In this document: positions 44,614-56,369 of the stretch, piece by piece | How positions within the stretch are numbered: the stretch's first letter is position 1 | Layout: every line of letters begins with the position of its first letter | Origin: an uncultured Acidimicrobiales bacterium | GTDB taxonomy: Bacteria > Actinomycetota > Acidimicrobiia > Acidimicrobiales > SZUA-35 | DNA: 60,239 nucleotides | Reading direction: 5' to 3' | NCBI GenBank assembly: GCA_938021675.1 | Contig: CALIFY010000031.1 | Coordinates: 1 to 60,239, forward strand | Notes under the pieces: generated by a model | Seen by the model: the letters and a program-made list of their open reading frames with translations, nothing else | What the model was told of the DNA's origin: nothing | Database searches by the model: none | Translations under genes and position numbers: made by a program

Positions 44614-45438
44614 ATGAGCGAGTTCGACATTGATCACTACCGAGTCCGCCCTGGGCAGAAGCTCGATCTCTCTGCCTTGGACACCAGGGACACCCCTTTT
44701 TGGGATCCGAAGGACAAAGATGGCGGCCGAGCCCACCTGTCCGAGCTAAACGAACGGCTAGAGGCTCTCCAAGAACTGCTCTGGGCCCAGGGTCGCGAGC
44801 GGGTACTGGTCGTCATCCAGGCCATGGACGCGGGCGGGAAGGATGGGACGGTGCGGCACGTCTTCGAAGGCGTGAATCCCACCGGTGTCCGAGTGGCGTC
44901 GTTCAAACGGCCGACGGACAAGGAACTGGCCCACGACTACCTCTGGCGGATCCATGCCAAGGTCCCGGGCAACGGCGAGCTCGTCGTCTTCAACCGTAGC
45001 CACTATGAAGATGTACTGGTCGTCCGGGTCATGGAGTTGGTGGCCGAAAAACGGTGGCGGAAGCGCTACGACCAGATCGTGGCCTTCGAACAGATGCTGG
45101 CCGACGAGGGCACAACCATCATCAAACTCTTCCTTCACATCTCGAAAGACGAGCAACGGGAACGGCTCCAGGCTCGGCTCGACGAACCGGACAAGAACTG
45201 GAAGTTCGAACAGGGCGACCTCGTTCCTCGGGCCCGCTGGAAACAGTATCAAGAGGCGTTCGAAGAGGCGTTGTCGAACACCAGTACCGAAGACGCGCCG
45301 TGGTATGTGATTCCGGCCGACCGGAAATGGTACCGAAACTTGGCGGTGTCGGAGATCCTGATCCAAACGTTAGAGGGCCTGAACATGACGTTCCCAAAAG
45401 CGGCCGAAGGCCTAGAAGACGTCGTCATTCCCGAGTAA
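44614..45438 (+). CDS. ppk2: Polyphosphate kinase 2 family protein (PPK2)
   Basis: From the ATG at 44614 the protein has 274 residues (a GTG lies three bases earlier). Walker A QAMDAGGKDGTVRHVFEGVN, FKRPTDKELAHDYLWRIHA and FNRSHYEDVLVVRV are diagnostic. PPK2 enzymes transfer phosphate between polyphosphate and nucleoside mono- or diphosphates. The length and single domain fit the one-domain class; NMP or NDP preference cannot be stated. Monocistronic. Confidence 0.95.
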   Translation: MSEFDIDHYRVRPGQKLDLSALDTRDTPFWDPKDKDGGRAHLSELNERLEALQELLWAQGRERVLVVIQAMDAGGKDGTVRHVFEGVNPTGVRVASFKRPTDKELAHDYLWRIHAKVPGNGELVVFNRSHYEDVLVVRVMELVAEKRWRKRYDQIVAFEQMLADEGTTIIKLFLHISKDEQRERLQARLDEPDKNWKFEQGDLVPRARWKQYQEAFEEALSNTSTEDAPWYVIPADRKWYRNLAVSEILIQTLEGLNMTFPKAAEGLEDVVIPE

Positions 45439-45468
45439 GCCCGCCGGCCAACGCTCGATCGGAACGTA

Positions 45469-46440
45469 TCAGTCGAATTTGTCCGGCCGGTGGCGACCCT
45501 CGATGAGTCGAGTCGTGCCCGACCGGCCCCTCATGACAAGCGACTGCGTCGTTATTCGGTCGGCGCCAAAGTGGATACCCCGCAGCAGCGGTCCGCTGGT
45601 GACGCCGGTAGCGGCAAAGAAGCAGTTGTCGGTGCCGACCAGGTCATCGAGACCCACTATTTTGTCGACATCGTAGCCAGCGTCGATGAGCGCATTCCGC
45701 TCCTCGTCATCGCGAGGCCAGAGCCGTCCCTGCAGATCTCCCCCCATGCATCGCAGCGCCGCGGCGGAAATTACCCCTTCCGGGGTACCTCCGATGCCGA
45801 ACAAGATATCGATGCCGGAGTCTGGCCAGGCGGTGGCGATGGCTCCAGCCACATCCCCATCGCGGATAAGGGTTATCCGGGCCCCGGTTTCGCGGATCTC
45901 GGCGATGATGTCGGCGTGGCGAGGCCGGTCGAGAACCATGGCGTTTAGGTTTCGGACATCCATCCGCTTGGCCTTGGCCAACGCTGTCAGATTCTTCTCA
46001 ATCGGTAGGCGGATATCCACGATGCCGGCACCCTCGGGGCCGACGGCGATCTTCTCCATATAGACGGCGGGCCCCGGATCGTACATCGACCCCTTCTCGG
46101 CGACAGCGATCACTGCGATCGCTCCCGCTCCACCATCGGCGGTCAGCGTTGTGCCGTCGATCGGATCGACTGCGATGTCGGTATGGGGCGGTTGACCGTT
46201 GCCGATACGTTCCCCGTTGTAGAGCATCGGGGCTTCGTCCTTCTCTCCTTCTCCGATGATGACCGTGCCATCCATCTCGACTCCGTCGAGCACCGACCGC
46301 ATGGCATCGACTGCGGCTTGATCTGCGCCGATCTTGTCTCCACGGCCCATCCAACGGGCCGCGGCCATGGCGGCCGCTTCCGTGGTTCGGACCAACTCCA
46401 ACGCCAGGTTGCGGTCGGGCGAGATCCACTGCGAAATCAT
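45469..46440 (-). CDS. glpX: Fructose-1,6-bisphosphatase class II (GlpX)
   Basis: From the ATG at 46440 the protein has 323 residues. Motifs EAAAMAAARWMGRGDK, VIIGEGEKDEAPMLYNGE and DPIDGTTLTADGGAGA (metal and phosphate binding) are typical of the lithium-sensitive phosphatase fold, and GIGGTPEGVISAAALRCMGG of GlpX. It dephosphorylates fructose 1,6-bisphosphate in gluconeogenesis. This is the only such enzyme found in many actinobacteria. Confidence 0.97.
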   Translation of the reverse strand: MISQWISPDRNLALELVRTTEAAAMAAARWMGRGDKIGADQAAVDAMRSVLDGVEMDGTVIIGEGEKDEAPMLYNGERIGNGQPPHTDIAVDPIDGTTLTADGGAGAIAVIAVAEKGSMYDPGPAVYMEKIAVGPEGAGIVDIRLPIEKNLTALAKAKRMDVRNLNAMVLDRPRHADIIAEIRETGARITLIRDGDVAGAIATAWPDSGIDILFGIGGTPEGVISAAALRCMGGDLQGRLWPRDDEERNALIDAGYDVDKIVGLDDLVGTDNCFFAATGVTSGPLLRGIHFGADRITTQSLVMRGRSGTTRLIEGRHRPDKFD

Positions 46441-46514
46441 GGCCACACAGTAGCTGGTCAACCCCGGTCACAAGCAAGGTAGAGGTCGCAGTTCATGCTG
46501 GTTTCCGGTTGTTC

Positions 46515-46536
46515 GCGCCCCTTCTCGTGGGGTGCG
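46515..46536 (+). promoter_or_regulatory. Hairpin upstream of the 46601 gene
   Basis: GCGCCCC, loop TTCTCGT, GGGGTGC forms a 7-bp stem with one G-T pair in the 160-base divergent region between glpX and the next gene. A possible operator or transcription roadblock; orientation-neutral. Confidence 0.3.
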
Positions 46537-46547
46537 ATGACACTTGT

Positions 46548-46575
46548 TTGACATCGGTTTTCGTCAGCATAACGA
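46548..46575 (+). promoter_or_regulatory. Possible promoter with exact TTGACA box
   Basis: TTGACA at 46548-46553 is a perfect -35 consensus. The best -10 (CATAAC or TAACGA near 46568-46575) is poor and spaced 14-16 bases. It would start transcription near 46580, between the far TTG and the GTG at 46601, which favours the GTG as true start. Confidence 0.3.
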
Positions 46576-46600
46576 TGCCGATAGGGCTACTGTCCTGAAG

Positions 46601-47917
46601 GTGAGATCAGCTGCATTGTTCCTGGCGCTCCTAGCTGCTGGTGTGCTGATCGCGCTGCTCTTCATCTGGTCTGACGATTCCTTGCTGGTCCTTACGGCGT
46701 CGATAGTCGCCTTGTTTACCTTGTTCGCGTTGTTCGAGTTCAGGCCGTGGGAGAAGAGGTTCGGTTCTCGTTCGGCCACCAAACGAGAGGCACTCGACGA
46801 AACGACCAACGATGCCGACGAAAAGGACGCTGGTCATTCCACTCGAGTCCGGCACCAAACCACCGACACACCAAGTTCAAACACACTAAGTTCGGACGCA
46901 CTGGGTTCGGACGCACTGGGTTCGGATGCACCGAGTGCCGACATCGACCCGACCGTACCGGATAGCCCGACGGCGACGAACTCCTTTTTACGACAGATGC
47001 CAACGGTCGGTGGAGGTTCGGCTACCGCTACCGGTTCGCGAATCCAGCGGTTCGACGAACGCCCGGTCGACGAACGACCGGGCGATGACGGCGATGGCGA
47101 CACGGAACGGGCTCGCACCCAAATCTGGCGGGTCAAGTTCGATGCTACGAGTGACGACCGGGGTCTATCCGGTGTGCCGGTCGGCGGTCGACGGCTACAC
47201 CACTGGTCATGGTCACAGATTGAAGATATCGGAGCCGATCTTTGCGAGGAGATGGCCGGTACAAAACCGGCGTCGAGATTGGCGCTCCAGCTCGACCTCT
47301 CAAGCCCGTTGGCGCCGGGACAGTCGACGGTCGCCTACGTTGGATTTGGCCCCCATCAGCAACCGGATGACGTCATCGATGACGCCTTCGAGGCGTGGCG
47401 AAGTTCAAAGATCCCGCAGTCTCGGGTATATGAGTTGAGCGCCGAAGAACAGTTGACGATGCTGGCCGATCACTTCGGGGCGGCGGAGGTCATCGGCCAC
47501 GGGTGGTCATCACGGATCGGGATCGACACAAACGATCCTGGTCTGATGCTCGATACGGTCTGCGATGAGCTTGAGGAGGGCGGGGCGCTGTGCCGAGTCG
47601 ACCACCGCGTCGAGCCCGATGAGCTTCTCGATCTGTTCGACACCCTGTTCCAGGTCAGAGCACTCGACGTGTTGCTACAAACCGAGGCAGACGACATAGA
47701 GACCGCCGTCGGCGACCGGACCGGATTTCCGCTCGTACAGGCGGCCCACCGTTCGTTCGAATGGATCGCTGAAGACCGGGACCACCACCCGGCATACATC
47801 GACCGCGGCGGCGCCGATTATCTGGTCGGGCTCGTCCCGCTCGAAGTTGCCGACGACTGGGACGGACAGACCGTCGGTGACGGAATGGGATGGGTTACTC
47901 TACGGCCGCCGACGTAA
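46601..47917 (+). CDS. Membrane-anchored protein of unknown function with soluble C-terminal domain
   Basis: From the GTG at 46601 the protein has 438 residues; no family recognised. Two membrane helices (AALFLALLAAGVLIALLF; LLVLTASIVALFTLFALF) form a hairpin, then a low-complexity linker with SSDALG-type repeats to about residue 175, then a cytosolic domain of about 260 residues with features SWSQIEDIGADLCEEM, VAYVGFGPHQQPDDVIDDAF and GWSSRIGIDTNDP. Codon use and GC match real genes. It abuts atpC tail to tail with no spacer. Confidence 0.68.
   Translation: MRSAALFLALLAAGVLIALLFIWSDDSLLVLTASIVALFTLFALFEFRPWEKRFGSRSATKREALDETTNDADEKDAGHSTRVRHQTTDTPSSNTLSSDALGSDALGSDAPSADIDPTVPDSPTATNSFLRQMPTVGGGSATATGSRIQRFDERPVDERPGDDGDGDTERARTQIWRVKFDATSDDRGLSGVPVGGRRLHHWSWSQIEDIGADLCEEMAGTKPASRLALQLDLSSPLAPGQSTVAYVGFGPHQQPDDVIDDAFEAWRSSKIPQSRVYELSAEEQLTMLADHFGAAEVIGHGWSSRIGIDTNDPGLMLDTVCDELEEGGALCRVDHRVEPDELLDLFDTLFQVRALDVLLQTEADDIETAVGDRTGFPLVQAAHRSFEWIAEDRDHHPAYIDRGGADYLVGLVPLEVADDWDGQTVGDGMGWVTLRPPT
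46874..46933 (+). repeat. 15-bp tandem repeat (four units) in the 46601 gene linker
   Basis: Units of the type GGTTCGGACGCACTG run at 46874, 46889, 46904 and 46919, increasing in divergence towards both ends. They encode the pentapeptide GSDAL/SSNTL. The frame is preserved by unit length. Confidence 0.88.
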
Positions 47918-48325
47918 TCAGTGAGATCCGGCGGTATCGCGCTCGCCGGCGGTGACGAGTCGAACCTCGGCCCAGTCCCGGTCGGCCTTGGCGTAGGCGT
48001 CTTCGGGGTTCGCCTCCAACGCCGCCTCGGCGTCGGCCAGGTCGGAGCGAGCGGCGACCACGTCGATGTCGGCGGCCGGTACGGCGGCGTCGGATAGTAC
48101 CGTCACCGTCGACCCGGTCACCGAGACGAATCCACCTCGAACCGCGAACCGTTTGACGTCGCCACCATCTTCGAAGACCCGCGCCTCGCAGGTCAGCAAC
48201 GAGCCGATAAACGGTTCGTGGCCGGTAAGGAACGCAATGTCGCCACCACCCCGGGTACGAGCGATGACTTGGGTCGCCTGCCCGGAGTACAGGATGTCCT
48301 CGGGCGATACGAACTCAATCTGCAT
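47918..48325 (-). CDS. atpC: ATP synthase F1 subunit epsilon
   Basis: From the ATG at 48325 the protein has 135 residues. The N-terminal beta sandwich (MQIEFVSPEDILYSGQATQV, GGGDIAFLTGHEPFIGSL) and the two-helix C-terminus (DLADAEAALEANPEDAYA) are typical. Epsilon belongs to the central stalk and can inhibit ATP hydrolysis. It is the last gene of the atp operon, 66 bases after atpD. Confidence 0.95.
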   Translation of the reverse strand: MQIEFVSPEDILYSGQATQVIARTRGGGDIAFLTGHEPFIGSLLTCEARVFEDGGDVKRFAVRGGFVSVTGSTVTVLSDAAVPAADIDVVAARSDLADAEAALEANPEDAYAKADRDWAEVRLVTAGERDTAGSH

Positions 48326-48391
48326 CGTCAACTCGATACTCCTTTTACCACGGGCTGCCGGCGGCGAGGTTCGCTGCAATCCATCTGACTG

Positions 48392-50796
<2,405 letters not shown>

Positions 50797-50890
50797 TAGT
50801 TGTCCTCGGTTGTCTTGGTCATACTGTTCGGCTTTCTACCGTCCACTCGTTTGGCCACCGACAAGGGCAGGAAGGCCCGGTCTGGGCTGA

Positions 50891-52510
50891 TCACGAATCG
50901 ACTCGGGAGACATCTTCTTCGGGCAGGGTGTTCGACGCATCGACCATCTTGGTCGTTGCGTCGGCCTGGGCTTCGGCATCCGGTTCTGACGACGATGATT
51001 CCGAGCCGACGAACTGGTCGGCGAAGGCGGCGATCGCCGCTTCCAGAGCCTCTTCGTCCGGAACGATTCCTTGGGAGCGGATACTGTCGAGCACGTCGGA
51101 GTGACGGCTATGGAACCATTCGAGCAACTCGGACTCGAATCGGATCACGTCGGCGACCGCCACCGCATCCAGGTACCCACGGGTACCTGCGTAGAGGGCC
51201 ACAACCTGCTCCTCGACTGGCACCGGCGCGTTGATGCCTTGCTTAAGGAGTTCGGTCAGCCGGTACCCGCGATCGAGCTGGGCCTGCGACACCGCGTCGA
51301 GGTCTGAGCCGAACGCCGCGAACGCAGCCAAATCTCGGAACTGCTGTAGGTCGGATTTGAGCGTGCCGACCGCGTTCTTCATGGCCTTGATCTGGGCTGC
51401 GGAGCCAACTCGGGACACGGAAATACCGACGTCGACCGCCGGTCGGATACCCGACTTGAACATGTCGTCCTGCAGGAAGATCTGACCATCGGTGATCGAA
51501 ATCACGTTGGTCGGGATGTACGCCGACACGTCGCCGGCCTTTGTTTCGATCACCGGCAGTGCGGTGAGCGATCCGGCTCCACGATCATCAGACAGCTTGG
51601 CTGCACGCTCCAACAGGCGGCTGTGGAGGTAGAAGACGTCTCCGGGGTACGCTTCGCGGCCCGGCGGGCGTCGGAGCAAGAGCGACACTTGCCGGTACGC
51701 CTCAGCCTGCTTCGAAAGGTCGTCATAGATGACGAGGGCATGCTGGCCGTTCTCCATCCAGTGCTGGCCCATCGCGCAGCCGGCGTACGGAGCCAGGAAC
51801 TTGAACGGTGCTGGGTCGGAGGCCGGAGCCACGACGACGACGGTGTAGTCCATCGCTCCGTGTTCCCGCAACAAGTTGACCGTCTGGGCCACCGTCGAGC
51901 CTTTTTGCCCGACCGCTACATAGATGCACTTCATCCCGAGCCCTTTTTGGGCCAGGATGGTGTCGATTGCGACCGTCGTCTTTCCGGTCTTTCGGTCGCC
52001 GATGATCAGCTCACGCTGGCCCCGCCCGATCGGGATCAATGAATCGATGGCCTTGATGCCGGTCTGAACCGGCTCGTGGACCGGCTGGCGGCCGAGGATT
52101 CCGGGAGCCTGGATTTCCATCCGCCGTGGTGCGACGTCTGACAGTGGACCGTTGCCGTCGACCGGCTCGCCGAGCATGTTGACCACTCGACCGACCACGC
52201 CATCGCCTACCGGCACGGAAAGAATCTCGCCGGTGGCTTCCACCGATTGGCCTTCTTCAATGGCATCTACGCCACCGAGGACAACCGCTCCAATCGTGTC
52301 CTCATCGAGGTTGAGGGCCAACCCGATCGTGCCGTCTTGAAAGCGCAGCATCTCATTGACCGACGCGTTCGGAAGGCCGCTTACCCTGGCGATGCCGTCA
52401 CCGACCTCGGCTACCCGGCCAACGGTCGAGCTCCGGACGTCGGTGTCTAGCGCATCGAGGTTGCGCTGAAGGGCAGAGGTGATTTCATTCGGATCGAAGG
52501 ACAGTGCCAT
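50891..52510 (-). CDS. atpA: ATP synthase F1 subunit alpha
   Basis: The product is 539 residues, with a Glu/Asp/Ser-rich C-terminal extension of about 35 residues beyond the usual end (as in other actinobacteria). Walker [36 protein letters not shown] and the signature [17 protein letters not shown] are present. It forms the non-catalytic nucleotide sites. A 20-bp repeat lies just upstream. Confidence 0.99.
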   Translation of the reverse strand: MALSFDPNEITSALQRNLDALDTDVRSSTVGRVAEVGDGIARVSGLPNASVNEMLRFQDGTIGLALNLDEDTIGAVVLGGVDAIEEGQSVEATGEILSVPVGDGVVGRVVNMLGEPVDGNGPLSDVAPRRMEIQAPGILGRQPVHEPVQTGIKAIDSLIPIGRGQRELIIGDRKTGKTTVAIDTILAQKGLGMKCIYVAVGQKGSTVAQTVNLLREHGAMDYTVVVVAPASDPAPFKFLAPYAGCAMGQHWMENGQHALVIYDDLSKQAEAYRQVSLLLRRPPGREAYPGDVFYLHSRLLERAAKLSDDRGAGSLTALPVIETKAGDVSAYIPTNVISITDGQIFLQDDMFKSGIRPAVDVGISVSRVGSAAQIKAMKNAVGTLKSDLQQFRDLAAFAAFGSDLDAVSQAQLDRGYRLTELLKQGINAPVPVEEQVVALYAGTRGYLDAVAVADVIRFESELLEWFHSRHSDVLDSIRSQGIVPDEEALEAAIAAFADQFVGSESSSSEPDAEAQADATTKMVDASNTLPEEDVSRVDS

Positions 52511-52565
52511 CTGGGATTCTCTCTCTTGGTCTTCTTCGAGTTCGGGCGGACGGGCGGCGTCTCTA

Positions 52566-52618
52566 GTGCCGACAGCGCTGATCTTGTGCCGACAGCGCTG
52601 ATGTTCTGCCGGCAGTGT
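52566..52618 (+). repeat. 20-bp tandem repeat directly after the atpH stop codon
   Basis: GTGCCGACAGCGCTGATCTT (52566-52585) and GTGCCGACAGCGCTGATGTT (52586-52605) differ at one base. A decayed third unit (about 13 of 20 matching) continues to the atpH stop at 52619. Each unit holds the palindrome CAGCGCTG. It fills half of the 108-base atpH-atpA gap and would sit in the atp message. Confidence 0.9.
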
Positions 52619-53146
52619 TTAGAGCGCGTCTTTCATCTGGTTAAGTCTTGTTCGAATCGATCCGTCGATGACGGTGTCGCCAATGGTGGTAACGGCACCG
52701 CCGATGACCTCGGGGTCGACGACATTCTGTAGTTCGACAGGCCCGCCGGCGTTGGCGCTCAACGCTTGACCGAGCCTGATCCGTTGTTCTTCGGTGAGCG
52801 CGACGGCGCTGCGAACCACCGCCACTCGGTGTCCGGTAGACGCTGCGGCGGCGTGAACGAAACCGTCCACGATGGCCGTGAGATCGCCCCCTCGACCGGC
52901 GACGACGATCATGCCCACCAGTGCTCGGGTTACGTCTGTGGCCTTGCCGCCGAGAATGTCGTCGACGATCTGGACTCGATTTGTCGCCGGCATGAGGTTG
53001 TTGCTCAGCGCGGCCCGGAGTCGGTCGTCGCCTTCGACGGCACGAGCGACATCGGTCAGCTGAGACCGGGTTACCTCAAGATTGCCTTCGGCTCGAGCCA
53101 CCGCCAAGATGGCGTCGCTATAGCCACTAATTCGGTCGCTACTCAT
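52619..53146 (-). CDS. atpH: ATP synthase subunit delta
   Basis: The product is 175 residues, the normal free-standing length. Visible parts are the N-terminal helical domain (ISGYSDAILAVARAEGN), LVGMIVVAGRGGDLTAIVDG and the C-terminal PEVIGGAVTTIGDTVIDGSI. It links the b stalk to F1. Unlike mycobacteria, where delta is fused to a b-type domain, it is separate here; the second b subunit is its own gene just upstream. Confidence 0.95.
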   Translation of the reverse strand: MSSDRISGYSDAILAVARAEGNLEVTRSQLTDVARAVEGDDRLRAALSNNLMPATNRVQIVDDILGGKATDVTRALVGMIVVAGRGGDLTAIVDGFVHAAAASTGHRVAVVRSAVALTEEQRIRLGQALSANAGGPVELQNVVDPEVIGGAVTTIGDTVIDGSIRTRLNQMKDAL

Positions 53147-53189
53147 GACTCCACTCCTCGAGCTGTGACTGTGGTCGATCGTGTCGACG

Positions 53190-53720
53190 TCACATCTGCC
53201 CCACTTCGTTGATGTAGTTCTCGATCAGCTGGTTCTGAGCCTTCGGATCGAGGCCGTCTACCACGACTGCTTCTGCGCCTCTGCGGGTCAATTCCGATAT
53301 CTCGGCCGCGAGATCGGCTTGGGCCTGTCGTTTCCGGTTGGCAACCTCTGCCCGGCCTCGCTCGCGGGTCGACTCGGCTTCGGCCTCGGCTCGGGCCACG
53401 AGATCGACCTTGAGCTTCTGGGCGGTTGTCGCCGCTTCGACCCGGATGCGTTCCTCTTCGTCGGCGAGATCTGGTAGATCTGCAGAACTCGAGGTCAGTG
53501 CCGCTTCGGCTTCGGCCCTCGCCTGTTTTGCCTCGTTCAGCTCTTGTTCGATCCGGGACGTGCGATCGGCGAGCGCCTCTTTCACGATGGGGCCAACCTT
53601 CCAGATCAGCAGCCCAGCGACGACGAAGAACGCGATACTTCCCCAGTAGACCTCTCGGAGGTCACCGACAAAGTGCGGCCCGTTCTTTTCTTGTGCAGCA
53701 ACTATGTAAAGCAAATCCAT
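53190..53720 (-). CDS. Second ATP synthase F0 b-type subunit (b-prime)
   Basis: The product is 176 residues. One N-terminal membrane helix (SIAFFVVAGLLIWKVGPIV) is followed by a long charged coiled coil (LNEAKQARAEAEAAL, RAEAEAESTRERGRAEVANR), the plan of F0 subunit b. It lies 22 bases after the first b gene and has little sequence identity to it, so this is a heterodimer-type b/b-prime arrangement and not a recent duplicate. A peripheral stalk role is inferred. Gene symbol left blank because naming (atpF2, atpX, atpG) varies. Confidence 0.85.
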   Translation of the reverse strand: MDLLYIVAAQEKNGPHFVGDLREVYWGSIAFFVVAGLLIWKVGPIVKEALADRTSRIEQELNEAKQARAEAEAALTSSSADLPDLADEEERIRVEAATTAQKLKVDLVARAEAEAESTRERGRAEVANRKRQAQADLAAEISELTRRGAEAVVVDGLDPKAQNQLIENYINEVGQM

Positions 53721-53742
53721 CTCATTGCCTCTTCTTGGGCCG

Positions 53743-54273
53743 CTAGTTCGGACTGTTCAGAATCTGGTTGACGACCGGTCGTGCCCGACCGAGATCGACG
53801 GTGCCGTTCATGACCTTTGACGCAGCACCGACCGCAAGGTCGGCCACCTGCGGGCGGAGCGCCTGCATCGCCTGCTCGCGTTCGGTCTGAATCTCGGTTT
53901 CCGCGATTTCGCGCATCGCAGCAACCTCACGCTCAGCTCGGGCGACGAGACGCTCGCGCTCTGCGTCGGCCTCTGATCTGGCCTGCTCGATGATCGAAGC
54001 CGCCTCGGCTCGGACACCTGCGAGCTGATCTTCCAGCTCTGTCGATGCCGATACCGCTTGGGCCTTCGCCGCATCTGCAGCGTCTCGGTCTGCTTGAATC
54101 GTGGCCGCCCGATCGTTCATCGCTCGCTGCACCGGTGGCAGAAGCACGTAACGGATCAGCGCCCACAGCAGGAAGAACGAGATGGCCCCCCAGAACAGTT
54201 CGTTCCAGACGGGAATGATCGGGTTCGAGGGTTCCTCTGCGATTTCCTCGGCTGCGAGGAGTGCGTAGTACAT
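53743..54273 (-). CDS. atpF: ATP synthase F0 subunit b
   Basis: The product is 176 residues. An N-terminal segment with NPIIPVWNELFWGAISFFLL (membrane helix, conserved Pro/Trp region typical of actinobacterial b) leads to a coiled coil with EQARSEADAERERLVARAER. It forms the peripheral stalk with the second b-type protein. It starts eight bases after the atpE stop. Confidence 0.95.
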   Translation of the reverse strand: MYYALLAAEEIAEEPSNPIIPVWNELFWGAISFFLLWALIRYVLLPPVQRAMNDRAATIQADRDAADAAKAQAVSASTELEDQLAGVRAEAASIIEQARSEADAERERLVARAEREVAAMREIAETEIQTEREQAMQALRPQVADLAVGAASKVMNGTVDLGRARPVVNQILNSPN

Positions 54274-54281
54274 CGCTAGCC

Positions 54282-54623
<342 letters not shown>

Positions 54624-54652
54624 TTACGTCAAGGGTCTTACTGGCGGATCGA

Positions 54653-55408
54653 TCAGTGGGCGGGGTTCAACGACGAGTCGATGAATACGGCGGTGAGAAG
54701 TGCGAACACGAAGGCCTGCAGGAACGAGACGAACATCTCGAATGCAGTTAATAGGACAAGCATGATGAAGCTGAAGGGCAGCACTATCACCAACGGCGAG
54801 AGGGTGAACAGTGTGATGCACAACACGCCGAAGGTGACGAGGAGGATGTGCCCAGCCAACATGTTGGCGAAGAGCCTGACGGCCAGAGCGAACGGCCGGA
54901 TGATGAACACCGTAAGGAACTCGATGAGGCCAACCAGCGGTCGAAGGCCGACCGGCACGAACGACGGCCAAATGGTTTCCTTCAGGAAACTGAATCCGTG
55001 ATGTTTGAACCCGACGCCGACGTAGGTCACCAGCGAGACGATGGCGAGAATGAGCGGGTTGGCCATCCTGGCGTTGGCCGGCATCTGGAAGGTCGGGATG
55101 ACCTCGAAGAAGTTTCCGATGAACACGAAGAGGAAGATGCTGAGCAGCAGCGGCATGTACCGCATCCCGGCCGGACCGATCGAGGGCATGATGATCTGCT
55201 GCTCGACAAACTCGACCGTGAGTTCAACCACGTTCTGCATGCCGCGCGGCACCAGATCCTTGCGGGCGAAGTGAAACATCAGGACGGGCACGATCAAAGC
55301 GATCAGGCTGATGATGCCGATCTTGTTGAGACCGTAGAACGTGCCCTCGCCGAAGTAGCTCGGCCACTTCACCAAGTTGTCAATGGACGGGAATTCGAGG
55401 CCGAACAC
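54653..55408 (-). CDS. atpB: ATP synthase F0 subunit a
   Basis: The product is 251 residues with about five to six membrane segments. The essential Arg is in FALAVRLFANMLAGHILL, and the C-terminal helices contain LTAFEMFVSFLQAFVFALL with the conserved Glu/Gln. It forms the proton half-channels against the c ring. Confidence 0.97.
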   Translation of the reverse strand: MFGLEFPSIDNLVKWPSYFGEGTFYGLNKIGIISLIALIVPVLMFHFARKDLVPRGMQNVVELTVEFVEQQIIMPSIGPAGMRYMPLLLSIFLFVFIGNFFEVIPTFQMPANARMANPLILAIVSLVTYVGVGFKHHGFSFLKETIWPSFVPVGLRPLVGLIEFLTVFIIRPFALAVRLFANMLAGHILLVTFGVLCITLFTLSPLVIVLPFSFIMLVLLTAFEMFVSFLQAFVFALLTAVFIDSSLNPAH

Positions 55409-55450
55409 TGCGTAGGCTCCTTGCGCCAGAAGTATTTTCGGGTGAGTCGA

Positions 55451-56020
55451 TCAGTCGGTTTCGTAACTACGTACGGTTTCGGGTTTCAGGATTGCTTCGG
55501 ATTTCATCACGGAGTCGAATCGGTCTGGCCGATACCCGGCCGCCGGTTGCGGCCGTTGTCCCAGTCGGCCTGCATTCGCTGCCGCTGATGGTTTCAGCCC
55601 GGGGTGAGCGAACGACGCCGAAACATGGCGGAGCTCCCATACCAACAAGCCGAGATGGGTTGCAATAATGGTGATGCCCAGTGGAATCATGCGAAGCCAG
55701 GAGGTATCCCTCACCAACCACACCGCCAGGAAGACGAGGGCCAGCCGCACAACATAACCGCCGAGCGCCACAGAGGGTACCAAGCCAAGAGAGATCCGAG
55801 CGGCTCCAGCCAATAAATAGGCCGAAGCGAGGAAATTGGCGAGCACGACGAGCATGCCGTACCCGATGGATAGCGCCACTTCTCGCCCACCGACCACCAG
55901 GGCGACACCGACCACGATCGGCAAGATCAACATTCCTCGCCGAACCATGTCACGGGCTACCTGCGCTCCAGGCGCCGGACCGGGGACGGGGCTGGCCATG
56001 GCCGCTGCGACGTCGGTCAT
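55451..56020 (-). CDS. atpI: AtpI-family membrane protein of the ATP synthase operon
   Basis: The product is 189 residues with four membrane segments (about residues 28-120) and an Ala/Pro-rich C-terminal tail. The pattern MVRRGMLILPIVVGVALVV and SIGYGMLVVLANFLASAYLL matches the ATP synthase I (PF03899) family. AtpI assists c-ring assembly in some bacteria. It sits between AtpZ-like and atpB genes. Confidence 0.8.
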   Translation of the reverse strand: MTDVAAAMASPVPGPAPGAQVARDMVRRGMLILPIVVGVALVVGGREVALSIGYGMLVVLANFLASAYLLAGAARISLGLVPSVALGGYVVRLALVFLAVWLVRDTSWLRMIPLGITIIATHLGLLVWELRHVSASFAHPGLKPSAAANAGRLGQRPQPAAGYRPDRFDSVMKSEAILKPETVRSYETD

Positions 56021-56084
56021 GCGTCGAACACCTCACGGGGTGGACGACATTCGTGTCGCCCCCATTGGCGTGTGTGGGCAGAGA

Positions 56085-56369
56085 TCATCGCGGTTCCGAT
56101 GCCTGTCCATCGCCACCACGGGTGGCTTGACGAATGGCCGCCGTTTCGGCTTCGATCTGCGCGATGTCGCGACGGTAACGGAAGTAAATACTGCATACCG
56201 CTCCGGCGAATCCAGCGATGACGAAGCCGACGGTGAGCCACGGTGTCGTACCCAGCTGACTATCTATCCAAAGTCCAAGAAGCGAGAGCAGCACGGGGCC
56301 GAGCACAAGCTCGTATCCACCGCTGCCCTGACTTATCTCTCGACCCAGATTGGGTTTCTCGGCGTTCAC
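56085..56369 (-). CDS. AtpZ/AtpI-like small membrane protein (PF09527 type)
   Basis: I chose the GTG at 56369, five bases after GAGGG, giving 94 residues. Two membrane segments (YELVLGPVLLSLLGLWIDSQ; WLTVGFVIAGFAGAVCSIY) with a conserved short loop GT and the GLWIDSQLGTTPW motif are typical of the first small gene of atp operons. It may take part in magnesium or assembly functions. It is the first gene of the operon here. Confidence 0.8.
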   Translation of the reverse strand: MNAEKPNLGREISQGSGGYELVLGPVLLSLLGLWIDSQLGTTPWLTVGFVIAGFAGAVCSIYFRYRRDIAQIEAETAAIRQATRGGDGQASEPR

